Assembly: GCA_047975265.1 (NCBI GenBank)
Contig: JBKEDE010000042.1
Location: 26,208 to 90,207, forward strand
Reading direction: 5' to 3'
Length of the DNA: 64,000 nucleotides
From: UJ101 sp047975265
GTDB taxonomy: Bacteria; Bacteroidota; Bacteroidia; Flavobacteriales; UJ101
Positions 37,341 to 47,458 of the stretch are shown here, in pieces. The first letter of the stretch is position 1, and every line of letters begins with the position of its first letter. A program made the position numbers and the translations under genes. The notes below the pieces were generated by a model, which saw only the letters and a list, made by a program, of their open reading frames with translations, made no database searches and was not told the origin of the DNA.

Positions 37341-37370
37341 TTTTAACAATTTAAAAGTCCATTCTTTATA

Positions 37371-39083
37371 TCAATCTACATTATCATGAAGAAACGAATT
37401 GTTCTCACGAATTTGAAGTTCATCTTGCGAGTCTTCATTTAATGTTAATCGTGAACGGTTGTTTGTTGAACTGCTCTCCGATAACTCCACACCTTGTCTT
37501 TTATAAGCAGGTACACGTTCAAGATCTTCTATATTTTTAATATTTTGCTTAAACTTATAATTAAATGATTTTAATTTATTTTTGCGGTCTTCTATTGTCT
37601 TCGGTGTATTTTCTTTAGAAAGTTCGCCGTTTTTTTCAATGGTTTTCTCCGTTTCAACCGTTTTTACTTCAAATCCGGATTCTATCAACTCATCTGTTGC
37701 TACTTCGATTTCAACTTCTTGATTATTAAACGATTGATTATTATCAAATTCTAAATCAAACGAAAATTCTTCTTCATGCTCTTTTTCTACTAAAATAATT
37801 TCTTCTTGTTCCACATCAGGATCAGGAGGAGCAAGGATTATTTCTTCCTCTTCTTCAAACAAAGTATGTACTACACGATTTTCAGGTTGTTTTGGCAATT
37901 TAGATTCTTCTCCAAAAAGATTTTTTTGTTGGTTATATTGTGTTTTTTGTTCTACTCTATTTTGTGATGGAGGCATTTTTAAAATCGGATTTGTCTCATC
38001 ATTTTCTTTTACTGCGGGTGTTGGTTCAGGAGATAATGTTTTTGTAACAGGCTGATCCTCTAGCAAAGTATGAATTGTTTTCTTTTCTTCACGAGAAAAT
38101 TTTTGTTCTCCGGCAGGAAACCCGGTAGCTACAACCGTAACACGAATAGCATCATCTAAATCTTCATCTTCTCCAATACCCATGATAATATTGGCATTGT
38201 ATCCTGCTTCGGTTTGAATATAATCATTAATAATTCCTATTTCGTCAATTGTAATTTCCTCACTTCCGGAGACGATTAACAACAATACGTTTTTAGCACC
38301 GGTAATTTTATTGTTATTCAATAAAGGCGAATCCAACGCAGCAATAATAGCTTCTTTTGCCTTTTCAGTACCCGATGCTACGGCAGAACCCATAATAGCT
38401 GTTCCACTATCTGCCAAAACCGTTTTGGCATCGCGTAAATCAATATTTTGTTTGTAATGATTGGTAATTACCTCTGCTATTCCCTTTGATGCAATTGCCA
38501 AAACTTCATCTGCTTTAGAAAAGCCTGTTTTAAATCCTAAGTTACCATACAATTCTCTCAATTTATCATTGTTGATTACAATTAAAGAATCTACATTGTC
38601 TTGTAATTCTTCAACACCTATTTCGGCCTGCTCCATCCTTCTGTTCCCTTCAAAATAGAATGGCACCGTTACAATTCCAACCGTAAGAATTCCGGACTCT
38701 TTTGCCATTCCTGCAATAATCGGAGCAGCTCCTGTTCCGGTTCCTCCTCCCATTCCTGCGGTAATGAACACCATTTTTGTATTGGTATCCAAAATAGCTT
38801 TTACTTCTTCAGCACTTTCCAATGCAGCTTGTTTTCCTACCTCAGGATTAGCTCCCGCTCCTAATCCTTCTGTTATAGAAGCACCTAATTGAATTTTATT
38901 GGGGACAGGACTATTGTTTAACGCCTGAGCATCCGTATTACAAATTACAAAATCAACACCAGCTATTCCTTCTTCAAACATGTAATTGACTGCGTTGCTT
39001 CCTCCACCTCCAACACCAATTACTTTAATTGATGCTGATTTATGTTTTGGTAAATCAAAAACGATTCCTTGATTATGGCTCAT
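37371..39083 (-). CDS. ftsZ: Cell division protein FtsZ
   Basis: The tubulin-like GTPase that forms the division ring. The GTP-binding signature GGGTGTG is at 112-118 within FITAGMGGG, and VIGVGGGGSNAVNYMFEEGI starts the Rossmann fold at 21-40. The core ends near residue 320; the remainder, up to residue 570, is a long acidic, Glu/Asn-rich linker (EEEEEIILAPPDPDVEQEE) and a C-terminal tail. The total length is much greater than E. coli FtsZ (about 383 residues), which is usual for Flavobacteriia. It ends the division cluster, 47 bases after ftsA. Confidence 0.97.
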   Translation of the reverse strand: MSHNQGIVFDLPKHKSASIKVIGVGGGGSNAVNYMFEEGIAGVDFVICNTDAQALNNSPVPNKIQLGASITEGLGAGANPEVGKQAALESAEEVKAILDTNTKMVFITAGMGGGTGTGAAPIIAGMAKESGILTVGIVTVPFYFEGNRRMEQAEIGVEELQDNVDSLIVINNDKLRELYGNLGFKTGFSKADEVLAIASKGIAEVITNHYKQNIDLRDAKTVLADSGTAIMGSAVASGTEKAKEAIIAALDSPLLNNNKITGAKNVLLLIVSGSEEITIDEIGIINDYIQTEAGYNANIIMGIGEDEDLDDAIRVTVVATGFPAGEQKFSREEKKTIHTLLEDQPVTKTLSPEPTPAVKENDETNPILKMPPSQNRVEQKTQYNQQKNLFGEESKLPKQPENRVVHTLFEEEEEIILAPPDPDVEQEEIILVEKEHEEEFSFDLEFDNNQSFNNQEVEIEVATDELIESGFEVKTVETEKTIEKNGELSKENTPKTIEDRKNKLKSFNYKFKQNIKNIEDLERVPAYKRQGVELSESSSTNNRSRLTLNEDSQDELQIRENNSFLHDNVD

Positions 39084-39130
39084 AATATATTGTTTCTGTA
39101 TTGTTTCAAATTAATTTTTCATTGATTTTA

Positions 39131-40516
39131 TTATTCCGCTTCATTAAACATTTGACGAAATTTTTCTGCCCACCGCTCAAAAAATGTGATACTTTTAGGT
39201 TCTCTTTTTATCTCTTTTCCTACTTCATCCTGAAATCCTTTTACAGATGTGTTTTCTGTTACAGCTGATTGTCCAAAATTATTTGTAACCTTCTCTACTT
39301 TAGATTGTATTTCTTCTACAACTTTATCAGCTTCCGTTGATTCATAAACGTTAAATTTTCTTTCTAATCCTTTGATTAACAGTCCGGCTGCTGTTGCAAA
39401 TTCAGGACTTGACAAACTTTCGTTTTGTCCTCCAGCTAAATGTTCATTAGGCAATCCTATCCGAACATCCATTCCTGTAATAAATTCCGTTAACAAACGA
39501 ATGTGTTTCAACTTAGAACCTCCTCCAGTCATCACAATTCCGGCTATTAATTTTTTCTTTTGCTCTTCATGACCGTAATTTTTAATCTCCAAATACGCTT
39601 GCTCCATTATTTCACGTACGCGTGCGTTAATAATTTCAGATAAAGTTCTTAAAGAGATTTCTTTAGGCTCTCTTCCTCTTAATCCCGGAATGGATACAAT
39701 ATCCGATTCGGAGTTTTCCTTAGGCCATGCCGAACCAAATTTTATTTTTAACAATTCTGCTTGGCGTTCAATAATAGAACAACCTGTTTTAATATCTTCT
39801 GTAATAATATTTCCTCCAAACGATATTACGGCTGTGTGACGAATAATATTATCTTTAAAAATGGCAATATCGGTTGTCCCGCCTCCAATATCGATTAAAG
39901 CAACTCCGGCTTCTTTTTCTTCATATCCTAATACGGCTTCAGCAGATGCCAAAGGTTCTAATGTGATGCCTGCAAGATTTAAGCCCGCACTTTTTATACA
40001 TCGTGCAATATTTTTGATGGAAGACACATGTCCTACGACCACGTGGAAATTAGCTTCCAATCGACGTCCATACATCCCGATTGGCTCACGGATTTCTCCT
40101 TGACCATCTACTTTGTACTCTTGTGGTAAAACATGTATGATTTCTTCACCCGGTAGCATAACCAACTTATGTACCTGATTAATTAATCGGTCAATATCAT
40201 CTTCATCAATCACTTCTTCGTTATTTTCGCGTGTGATATAGTCACTGTGTTGCAAACTCCTGATATGTTGTCCGGCTATTCCAACCACTACATCTTTTAT
40301 TTCAATTCCTGAAGACCGCTCAGCCTCCTGAACAGCCTCTTGAATGGAGTTAATGGTTTGCGTAATATTACTGACTACCCCCCGATGAACTCCTAAACTT
40401 TTGGCTTTTCCTATGCCTAACACCTCTACTTTTCCGTGTTCGTTTTTATGTCCTACAATCGCTACAATTTTAGTAGTTCCTATATCTAATCCAACTGAAA
40501 TGTTTTGATAATCCAT
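39131..40516 (-). CDS. ftsA: Cell division protein FtsA
   Basis: An actin-like protein that tethers FtsZ to the membrane and recruits later division proteins. The 461 residues carry the phosphate loop VGLDIGTTKIVAIVG at 8-22, the adenosine motifs VALIDIGGGTTDIAIF near 206-221, and IVMTGGGSKL. The C-terminal FFERWAEKFRQMF forms an amphipathic helix, the known membrane-targeting sequence, after a linker that is rich in charged residues. It lies three bases after ftsQ. Confidence 0.96.
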   Translation of the reverse strand: MDYQNISVGLDIGTTKIVAIVGHKNEHGKVEVLGIGKAKSLGVHRGVVSNITQTINSIQEAVQEAERSSGIEIKDVVVGIAGQHIRSLQHSDYITRENNEEVIDEDDIDRLINQVHKLVMLPGEEIIHVLPQEYKVDGQGEIREPIGMYGRRLEANFHVVVGHVSSIKNIARCIKSAGLNLAGITLEPLASAEAVLGYEEKEAGVALIDIGGGTTDIAIFKDNIIRHTAVISFGGNIITEDIKTGCSIIERQAELLKIKFGSAWPKENSESDIVSIPGLRGREPKEISLRTLSEIINARVREIMEQAYLEIKNYGHEEQKKKLIAGIVMTGGGSKLKHIRLLTEFITGMDVRIGLPNEHLAGGQNESLSSPEFATAAGLLIKGLERKFNVYESTEADKVVEEIQSKVEKVTNNFGQSAVTENTSVKGFQDEVGKEIKREPKSITFFERWAEKFRQMFNEAE

Positions 40517-40519
40517 AGA

Positions 40520-41242
40520 TTATTTTTTTTCTGCAACTATTTGGTTTTTATACTGAAGGTTGATTCTTTTGTATTGATCAAATCCTATTTTCGTTAAATA
40601 TTGATCGTAAAAAAGTTTGAGTTTCGTAAATTTTTGGTCAAAATCTTCCAAATTTCCAAACCCGATATCAAACCCACCTTTATTAACTTTTAAAATAAAC
40701 GAATTTTTCGCCTCTTTTTTTACTCCTGTGATATTTTTTTTCAACAAGTTATCCCCATTAATAAACGTTACTAAATTCACCAATGGTTTATATTCTGCGG
40801 AGTCTATCTTCCCTTCTACGATCAATGCATTAATCGAGTACACATCTGACAAAGGAATTTTTTCGTAATCCTCTGTAATATAATATTCTGCTGTCCTATT
40901 TTTCACTCGAACAACAGGTCTTTTTTGTACAATTTCAGTTATTAATTCTCCTTTAGGCGTTTTATAAACATCTGCTTTTTTTACAAATGGATTTTTTGAT
41001 AACCAAGCCTCAATACTATCCACCTTTATATCATTTATTTTGGCAGAATCTAACTTCATGTTTTTCGTGATTATTAAACGGACTATACTGTCGTTAATGA
41101 AATCACTACCATCTTTACTTATGTTTTTAGAATAAATTTTGACAATAGTACGTTCTTGGTTTTTCCGAATCATAAATCCTGATAAAACCAAAAAACCGAT
41201 CAAGCTGATTAACGCGAATATGTAGGGTATTTTACCTTTCAT
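40520..41242 (-). CDS. ftsQ: Cell division protein FtsQ
   Basis: A bitopic division protein of 240 residues. The transmembrane segment is at about 6-23 (IPYIFALISLIGFLVLSGF). A POTRA-like region follows with IEAWLSKNPFVKKADVYKTPKGEL and the conserved RPVVRVKN, and the beta domain ends in RINLQYKNQIVAEKK. Sequence conservation is low in this family, so the call relies on topology and on its place between murC and ftsA. Its start overlaps the murC end by 11 bases. Confidence 0.88.
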   Translation of the reverse strand: MKGKIPYIFALISLIGFLVLSGFMIRKNQERTIVKIYSKNISKDGSDFINDSIVRLIITKNMKLDSAKINDIKVDSIEAWLSKNPFVKKADVYKTPKGELITEIVQKRPVVRVKNRTAEYYITEDYEKIPLSDVYSINALIVEGKIDSAEYKPLVNLVTFINGDNLLKKNITGVKKEAKNSFILKVNKGGFDIGFGNLEDFDQKFTKLKLFYDQYLTKIGFDQYKRINLQYKNQIVAEKK

Positions 41243-42575
41243 TTAACCATTTTTTTATAGGTTCAACCAAAGTATCAATATTGCCTGCTCCTACGGTAAG
41301 CAAAACATCAAAATTCTTTTCCTTTATCTTATGATCGGTATTTTCTAATGTTCCGATTTCCTTTTTTTCAAGGTTAATTTTTGATAATAACCATTCCGAA
41401 GTAATTCCTTTAATAGGAGACTCCCTAGCCGGATAAATGTCCATTAAAATCAATTCGTCTGCCCGGGCAAGACTTTTGGAAAAATCTTTGGAAAAATCTC
41501 TCGTTCTACTAAATAAATGTGGTTGAAAAACTACCAATAATTTTTTATTTGGAAACATTTCTCTTACCGCATCAAAAACGGCATTCAATTCAGCTGGATG
41601 ATGAGCGTAATCATCAATATAAACCACCTCTTTGTTGTAATGAACTGAAAAACGACGCTTAATTCCTTTAAAAGTTTGAACTGCCGCTCGAATTGCTTCA
41701 AAATCCAGCCCTGTTTCTAATGATGCGGCAATAGCTGCCAACGCATTTTCAATATTATGCCGACCGGGCAAATACAGTTTGAAATTTTTATATATACTTT
41801 CTTTATTTTTTACGTCAAAAATAAAAGCTCCGTTTTCTATACGGATGTTTTGTGCCATAAAATCAGCTTCTTCTTCAATAGCATACGTAATCCCTTGTAT
41901 AGGCAATCCTTTTTTAGTGATTAAAATTCCTTTTTTGGGCAATTTATTTACAAAATCCTGAAAAGATTTTTTTAGTTGGTCATGCTCTCCATAAATATCC
42001 AAATGATCGGCATCCATAGAAGTAATTACAATAATATCAGGAGATAATTTTAAAAAAGAACGGTCAAATTCATCGGCTTCTACAACCGAATACCGATTGC
42101 CTCCTAAGATTAAATTAGAATTATAATTTTCACAAATTCCGCCTAAAAAAGAAGTGCTTTCCATTTTATTCTCATGCAAAATATGACCCAGAAGACTGGT
42201 TGTAGAAGTTTTTCCGTGTGTTCCGGATACTGCCAAACAAGTTGTATTCTCTGTTATAAGTCCAAGTATTTCAGACCGTTTATATAATTGAAAGCCTCGT
42301 TTTTTCAATTCATTTCTTTGAATATGATCATGGGGAATAGCCGGCGTAAAAACAATGAATGAATTTTGTAAGGTTATTTCTTTCGGAATTGTCTCAACGG
42401 CATCTTTATACGTAATGGAAATTCCTTCCAATTCTAATTCTTGTGTTAAAACAGTTGAGGTTTTATCATAGCCAAAAACTTCTTTCCCGATGGATTTGAA
42501 ATAACGTGCCAAAGCACTCATCCCAATTCCTCCAATCCCAATGAAATAAACGGTATGTATATTTTCTAAATTCAT
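41232..42575 (-). CDS. murC: UDP-N-acetylmuramate--L-alanine ligase
   Basis: It adds the first amino acid, L-alanine, to UDP-MurNAc. The 447 residues show the UDP-MurNAc binding start VYFIGIGGIGMSALA, the P-loop GTHGKTSTTSLLGHI at about 117-131, and the third-domain RRFSVHYNKEVVYIDDYAHHPAEL with FQPHLFSRTRDF, all family hallmarks. It lies between murG and ftsQ; the 18-base gap to murG and overlap with ftsQ imply one transcript. Confidence 0.96.
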   Translation of the reverse strand: MNLENIHTVYFIGIGGIGMSALARYFKSIGKEVFGYDKTSTVLTQELELEGISITYKDAVETIPKEITLQNSFIVFTPAIPHDHIQRNELKKRGFQLYKRSEILGLITENTTCLAVSGTHGKTSTTSLLGHILHENKMESTSFLGGICENYNSNLILGGNRYSVVEADEFDRSFLKLSPDIIVITSMDADHLDIYGEHDQLKKSFQDFVNKLPKKGILITKKGLPIQGITYAIEEEADFMAQNIRIENGAFIFDVKNKESIYKNFKLYLPGRHNIENALAAIAASLETGLDFEAIRAAVQTFKGIKRRFSVHYNKEVVYIDDYAHHPAELNAVFDAVREMFPNKKLLVVFQPHLFSRTRDFSKDFSKSLARADELILMDIYPARESPIKGITSEWLLSKINLEKKEIGTLENTDHKIKEKNFDVLLTVGAGNIDTLVEPIKKWLNER

Positions 42576-42593
42576 TTATTTTAAAAAGCCATT

Positions 42594-43712
42594 TTATACA
42601 TTATTTTTCTCTAAAACTTTAAAAATTTCATCCACGATATCTTTTGTTGCACGGGGTTTTCCTAATTTCTTGATATTTTCTCCCATCTGCTTTAATTGTG
42701 CATCATCTTGCATTAATTTTAAAACAGTTGGCACTAACTTTTCATCAGCTACGTCATCTTTAATTATAACCGCAGCTTTTTCTTTTGCCAAAGCTTCGGC
42801 ATTTTTGGTTTGATGATCTTCAGCCGCCCAAGGCAACGGCATCAAAACTACCGGTTTTCCTTCCAGACACAACTCTGAAATAGCAATGGCTCCTGCACGT
42901 GATACAATTAAATCAGCTGCAACATAAGCCATTTTCATTTCGTATATAAATTCTAAAATTTTAATATTATTCGACTGAAGATTTTTATCATTACTCAGGC
43001 TTTGAAAATCATTACTTCCGGTTTGCCAAATCAATTGAACCTCTGAATTTTTAATTTTTTCAATTTGTGCTTTCCATGCATTATTTTTATTTCGAGAACC
43101 CAAACTTCCTCCTACGGATACTATGGTTTTTTTTCCTTCTTCCAATCCGAAAAAAGCTAACGCTTCTTGTTTGGTTGGTAAATCTTGAAAGATTTTTGCA
43201 CGCACGGGATTTCCGGTTATAACGACATTATTATTCTTAAAAATTTTATCCAATCCGGTATAAGCCACACAAATTAAAGCTGCTTTTTTTGCCAATTTTT
43301 TATTGGTGATACCCGGATAAGAATTTTGTTCTTGTAGAATAGTAGGAATTCCTTTTTGAGAAGCTGTGTATAAGACAGCACCTGAAGCAAATCCACCTGT
43401 TCCAATTACAGCATCGGGTTTAAATTCTTGTATAATTTTTCGAGATTTCCATAATGAACTAACTACTTTAAAAGGAAATTTTATCAAATCCAGTGATAAT
43501 TTCCGACTCAAACCTGAAATCCATAAACCTTCGATTTCATAGCCTGCTGCCGGAACTTTTTTCATTTCCATTTTATCCTCAGCTCCTACAAAAAGAAATT
43601 GTGCGTTGGGTTCACGTTGTTTTATTTCATCTGCAATTGCAATTGCCGGATAAATATGCCCTCCGGTTCCACCTCCGCTTATAATAAATTTATGCGATTT
43701 GACTAAATTCAT
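42594..43712 (-). CDS. murG: UDP-GlcNAc:MurNAc-pentapeptide lipid transferase MurG
   Basis: It adds GlcNAc to lipid I to form lipid II at the inner membrane. The 372 residues have the N-terminal glycine loop ISGGGTGGHIYPAIAIADE, EQNSYPGITNKKLAK for the acceptor side, and the donor-side VSVGGSLGSRNKN, VSRAGAIAISELCL and VLMPLPWAAEDHQTKNAEAL. The start overlaps the ftsW 3' end by 23 bases, consistent with coupling. Confidence 0.96.
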   Translation of the reverse strand: MNLVKSHKFIISGGGTGGHIYPAIAIADEIKQREPNAQFLFVGAEDKMEMKKVPAAGYEIEGLWISGLSRKLSLDLIKFPFKVVSSLWKSRKIIQEFKPDAVIGTGGFASGAVLYTASQKGIPTILQEQNSYPGITNKKLAKKAALICVAYTGLDKIFKNNNVVITGNPVRAKIFQDLPTKQEALAFFGLEEGKKTIVSVGGSLGSRNKNNAWKAQIEKIKNSEVQLIWQTGSNDFQSLSNDKNLQSNNIKILEFIYEMKMAYVAADLIVSRAGAIAISELCLEGKPVVLMPLPWAAEDHQTKNAEALAKEKAAVIIKDDVADEKLVPTVLKLMQDDAQLKQMGENIKKLGKPRATKDIVDEIFKVLEKNNV

Positions 43713-44850
43713 TTCGTATCATTCTTTCGTTTTGTAATTCTTCTTTAGATTTTATAGCTCGACTTACACTTAATATAACTCCAAAAGCAAAACAGGTTAT
43801 CCAAATGGAAGTTCCTCCGGCACTTATCATGGGTAATGTTTGTCCCGTAACCGGAATTAAATTTACGGCAACTGCCATATTTGAAAAAGCCTGAAACAGA
43901 ATGGGTAATCCGACGGACAAAATAAGCAATGTTCCGAAAAAAGTGTGAATTTTAGTTACATTAACCAATATTCGCCATAAAATCAATATGTATATAAAGA
44001 TTAATAAAATTCCACCTACAGCACTGTATTCTTCTACAATCAGAGCATAAATAAAATCTGATGATGCCTGAGGCAACTTGTACTTAAAATGGCTTTGTCC
44101 CGGTTTGGGTAAACTAACCAGCCCTCCGTTTACAATAGCTGATTTTGCTATATATACCTGATAATCTTCATCAATATCTTTGTCTCGATCAACAAAGCGT
44201 TCTACTCGATTCTTCCAAGTTTCAACACGGTTTGGAAAGGCTTCAGGAAAGGTATAAGCCAACGTAATAAATAACGTTGCTAATAAAATCATAGAACCCA
44301 TCACCATTGCTAAATATTTAACCGGATAGCCTCCTATAAAAAGCAATATACTGACCATTCCAAAAACCAATAAAGCGGTAGAACCGTTTGCCGGAAAAAT
44401 TAATCCGACAATAATTAAAATCGGTGTTATTAAAGGTAGTAATGTTTCTTTAAATGTTACTTTTCTATCTTTTATTTTAACTAAATACCGGGCAACGTAC
44501 ATCATCAGAATAATTGAAGCCAATGTTGAAGTTTGAAATCCAATACCCAACCCCGGAATTTTCAACCATCGTGAAGCATTGGCTCCTTCCATTGTAGTTC
44601 CTTGAATCAGGGTCAAAAACAATAATATAATCACGACGGGAAGAGCCAAGACTGCAATTCCTCCAAAATACTTATAATCCACATAATGCGTAAAATAAAC
44701 AATAATAAATCCTATAATTAAAAATATTAAATGTTTTAACGGACTAATTTCTCCTGCCGAATATACAGGCAAAAAAGAGAAAATAGCCAAGAGCAATATA
44801 AACGCCCATAAGTATTGGTCGCCTTTTATATTAGTTAAGAATGCTTTCAT
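43690..44850 (-). CDS. ftsW: Division SEDS peptidoglycan polymerase FtsW
   Basis: A polytopic membrane protein of 386 residues with about ten hydrophobic segments, related to RodA in this window but linked to septal synthesis by its position beside murG and murD. Family features are ANASRWLKIPGLGIGFQTSTLA, FPANGSTALLVF, DYQVYIAKSAIVNGGL, SDFIYALIVEEYSAVGGILL and the C-terminal PVTGQTLPMISAGGTS. The motif after the second large loop matches SEDS proteins. Confidence 0.94.
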   Translation of the reverse strand: MKAFLTNIKGDQYLWAFILLLAIFSFLPVYSAGEISPLKHLIFLIIGFIIVYFTHYVDYKYFGGIAVLALPVVIILLFLTLIQGTTMEGANASRWLKIPGLGIGFQTSTLASIILMMYVARYLVKIKDRKVTFKETLLPLITPILIIVGLIFPANGSTALLVFGMVSILLFIGGYPVKYLAMVMGSMILLATLFITLAYTFPEAFPNRVETWKNRVERFVDRDKDIDEDYQVYIAKSAIVNGGLVSLPKPGQSHFKYKLPQASSDFIYALIVEEYSAVGGILLIFIYILILWRILVNVTKIHTFFGTLLILSVGLPILFQAFSNMAVAVNLIPVTGQTLPMISAGGTSIWITCFAFGVILSVSRAIKSKEELQNERMIRNEFSQIA

Positions 44851-44876
44851 TTTATTTGATGGCTGACTTCATATTT

Positions 44877-46211
44877 TTATAATTTTCGCACTTGTTCTTT
44901 AAATTGATTTCCTCTATCCTCGTAATTCTGAAATAAATCAAAACTTGCACAAGCCGGCGATAGTAAAACCGTATCACCTTTTTCACCTAAAGCATACGCA
45001 AACTGTACGGCATCTCGCATACAATTTGTTTCTAAGAGATAAGACGTTAATCCGTCAAAATTTTCTATTAATTTTAAATTATCTTTTCCCAGGCAAACAA
45101 TCGCTTTGACTTTTGTTTTTACCAAATCTAAAATTTCGGTATAATCATTTCCTTTATCTGTTCCTCCTACAATCCAAACAACGGGTGTTTCCATACTGTC
45201 TAAAGCATAGTATGCTGCATTTACATTTGTTGCTTTGGAATCATTTACAAAATGAATTCCATGAATTGTCAATACTTTTTCCAAACGATGTTCTACTGCT
45301 TCAAAATCGGACAGACTGTTTTTTAAAGATGCTTTTCGCACATGTAATATTTTGCTTGTAATTCCGGCAGCCATCGAATTAGAAATGTTGTGTTTTCCTT
45401 GTAATGCTAAATCTTCAATTTTCATTGTTATGATGTCGTCAATTGTATTTATTATTATTTCTTTTTCAGTTGCAAAAGCACCTTTTTGTACTTGCTCTTT
45501 TAATGAAAAAGGTATTTTTTGTGATTTTATATTTTTTGTTTCTATGGCTTTTTTTATTTCCTGATCATCTTGGAAATAAATAAAAAAATCCTCTTTCGTT
45601 TGATTCATGGTTATTCTCAATTTAGAATCAACATAATTTTTCATATTATAGTCGTAACGATCCAAATGATCCGGAGTGATGTTTAAAAGTATTGCTATAT
45701 TAGGTTTGAAATGGATGATTCCATCCAATTGAAAGCTGGATAACTCCAATACATAAAATTCAAAATCATTTTCAGCTACTTGCCACGCAAAGCTTTTCCC
45801 AATATTTCCACCCAATCCTACATCAAATCCGTCTTGTTTTAAAATATGATAAATCAATGATGTGGTGGTGGTTTTTCCGTTGCTCCCCGTAATGGCGATA
45901 ATTTTAGCTTTTGTATAACGACCGGCAAATTCAATTTCAGAGATTACGGGTATTTGTTTTGATTTTAATTCTTGAATCAATTGGATATTATCCGGTATCC
46001 CGGGACTTTTTACTACTTCATCCGCTTTAAATATCTTCTTTAATGAATGTTGTTTTTCTTCAAATGCAATCTTTTTACGAATTAAAACGGTTTTGTATTT
46101 TTCCTGTATTTCACCTTTATCCGAAAGGAATACTTCAAAACCTTTTTTTTGTGCCAAAACTGCAGACCCGACACCGCTTTCTCCTCCTCCTAAAACAACG
46201 ATTTTTTTCAT
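44877..46211 (-). CDS. murD: UDP-N-acetylmuramoyl-L-alanine--D-glutamate ligase
   Basis: It adds D-glutamate to UDP-MurNAc-Ala. The 444 residues start with a Rossmann-like VVLGGGESGVGSAVLA, then VKSPGIP, the P-loop ITGSNGKTTTTSLIYHI near 107-123, LELSSFQLDGI, HRLEKVLTIHGIHFVNDSKATN and VLLSPACASFDLFQNYEDRG, which are all MurD motifs. It is separated from mraY by three bases. Confidence 0.96.
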   Translation of the reverse strand: MKKIVVLGGGESGVGSAVLAQKKGFEVFLSDKGEIQEKYKTVLIRKKIAFEEKQHSLKKIFKADEVVKSPGIPDNIQLIQELKSKQIPVISEIEFAGRYTKAKIIAITGSNGKTTTTSLIYHILKQDGFDVGLGGNIGKSFAWQVAENDFEFYVLELSSFQLDGIIHFKPNIAILLNITPDHLDRYDYNMKNYVDSKLRITMNQTKEDFFIYFQDDQEIKKAIETKNIKSQKIPFSLKEQVQKGAFATEKEIIINTIDDIITMKIEDLALQGKHNISNSMAAGITSKILHVRKASLKNSLSDFEAVEHRLEKVLTIHGIHFVNDSKATNVNAAYYALDSMETPVVWIVGGTDKGNDYTEILDLVKTKVKAIVCLGKDNLKLIENFDGLTSYLLETNCMRDAVQFAYALGEKGDTVLLSPACASFDLFQNYEDRGNQFKEQVRKL

Positions 46212-46214
46212 CTC

Positions 46215-47453
46215 CTATCTTAGTTTTAGTGTAATAACAGCTATGGACGCCAAAATAATACCGACAATTAAAAACCGTGTAACGATTTTACTTTCATGAT
46301 AACCTTCTTTTTGAAAATGATGATGAATAGGAGCCATTTTAAATAATCGTTTTCCTTCTCCGGATTTTTTCTTTGTGTATTTAAAATAGAATACCTGCAA
46401 CATAACGGATAGATTTTCAATAAAAAAGATTCCGCACAAAACCGGAATAAGCAATTCCTTACGTTCTGTAATTGCTAAAACCGCAATAATACCACCGATG
46501 GTCAAACTTCCTGTATCTCCCATAAAAACTTGAGCAGGAAAAGTATTGTACCATAAAAATCCGATTAAACCACCCAGAAGTGCCGCACAAAAAACTGTTA
46601 ATTCTCCCAGATTAGGGATGTACATGATATTCAAATAATCAGCAAAAATCACGTTGCCCGACAGCCATGCAAATAAAGCCAACGTTGCCACAATAATAGA
46701 TGAAGAACCTGCTGCCAAACCATCAATGCCATCCGTTAAATTAGCTCCGTTGGAAACGGCTGTAATGATGAAGATTACAATCGGGATGAAAACCAACCAA
46801 GCATATTCTTTTAAATCTTTATTAATCCATGTTAAAAAAACGGCATAATCAAACTCGTTATTTTTTAAAAACGGCATATTGGTTTTTGTTGATTTTATTT
46901 CTTCTGTGAAATAATGCCTTTGAATCTGACCGTTTTCTGTAATTTCAATTTTTCTTTCATGGGAAGGTAAGTTTTCTTTAACCACCACATTTTGATTAAA
47001 ATAGAGTGTTGTTCCTACAATTAATCCTAAACCGACTTGTCCCAATACTTTGAATTTTCCTGCAAGTCCTTCTTTATCTTTTTTAAAAACTTTTATATAA
47101 TCATCCAAAAAACCAATTCCTCCCATCCAAAGTGTTGAAATAATTAATAGAATTGTATATACATTTGTTAATTTAGCAAATAAAAGTACGGGGAGTAAGG
47201 TGGCTAAAATAATGATAACTCCTCCCATCGTCGGTGTACCTTCTTTTTCTTTTTGTCCTTTTAGTCCTAAATCGCGAACCAATTCACCCATTTGTTTTCG
47301 TCTTAAAAAATTGATGATTTTTTTTCCAAAAATCAGTGCTATAAACAAGGAAAACATAAAAGCCATGCCTGCACGGAAAGTTATAAATTTAAACAATCCT
47401 GCTCCGGGTATTTGGAATTGTTGCTCTAAATATTCAAATAAATGGTATAACAT
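46215..47453 (-). CDS. mraY: Phospho-N-acetylmuramoyl-pentapeptide-transferase
   Basis: An integral membrane enzyme that makes lipid I. It has 412 residues and about ten transmembrane segments. Diagnostic stretches are KEGTPTMGGVIII at about 72-84, LGFLDDYIK-type GFLDDYIKVFKKDKEGLAGK with the catalytic Asp pair, NLTDGIDGLAAG, and the histidine motif APIHHHFQKEG near the C-terminus. An insertion of charged residues near 175-215 between two membrane segments makes it longer than the 360-residue E. coli protein; this looks like a periplasmic loop. Confidence 0.96.
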   Translation of the reverse strand: MLYHLFEYLEQQFQIPGAGLFKFITFRAGMAFMFSLFIALIFGKKIINFLRRKQMGELVRDLGLKGQKEKEGTPTMGGVIIILATLLPVLLFAKLTNVYTILLIISTLWMGGIGFLDDYIKVFKKDKEGLAGKFKVLGQVGLGLIVGTTLYFNQNVVVKENLPSHERKIEITENGQIQRHYFTEEIKSTKTNMPFLKNNEFDYAVFLTWINKDLKEYAWLVFIPIVIFIITAVSNGANLTDGIDGLAAGSSSIIVATLALFAWLSGNVIFADYLNIMYIPNLGELTVFCAALLGGLIGFLWYNTFPAQVFMGDTGSLTIGGIIAVLAITERKELLIPVLCGIFFIENLSVMLQVFYFKYTKKKSGEGKRLFKMAPIHHHFQKEGYHESKIVTRFLIVGIILASIAVITLKLR

Positions 47454-47458
47454 TTTCT

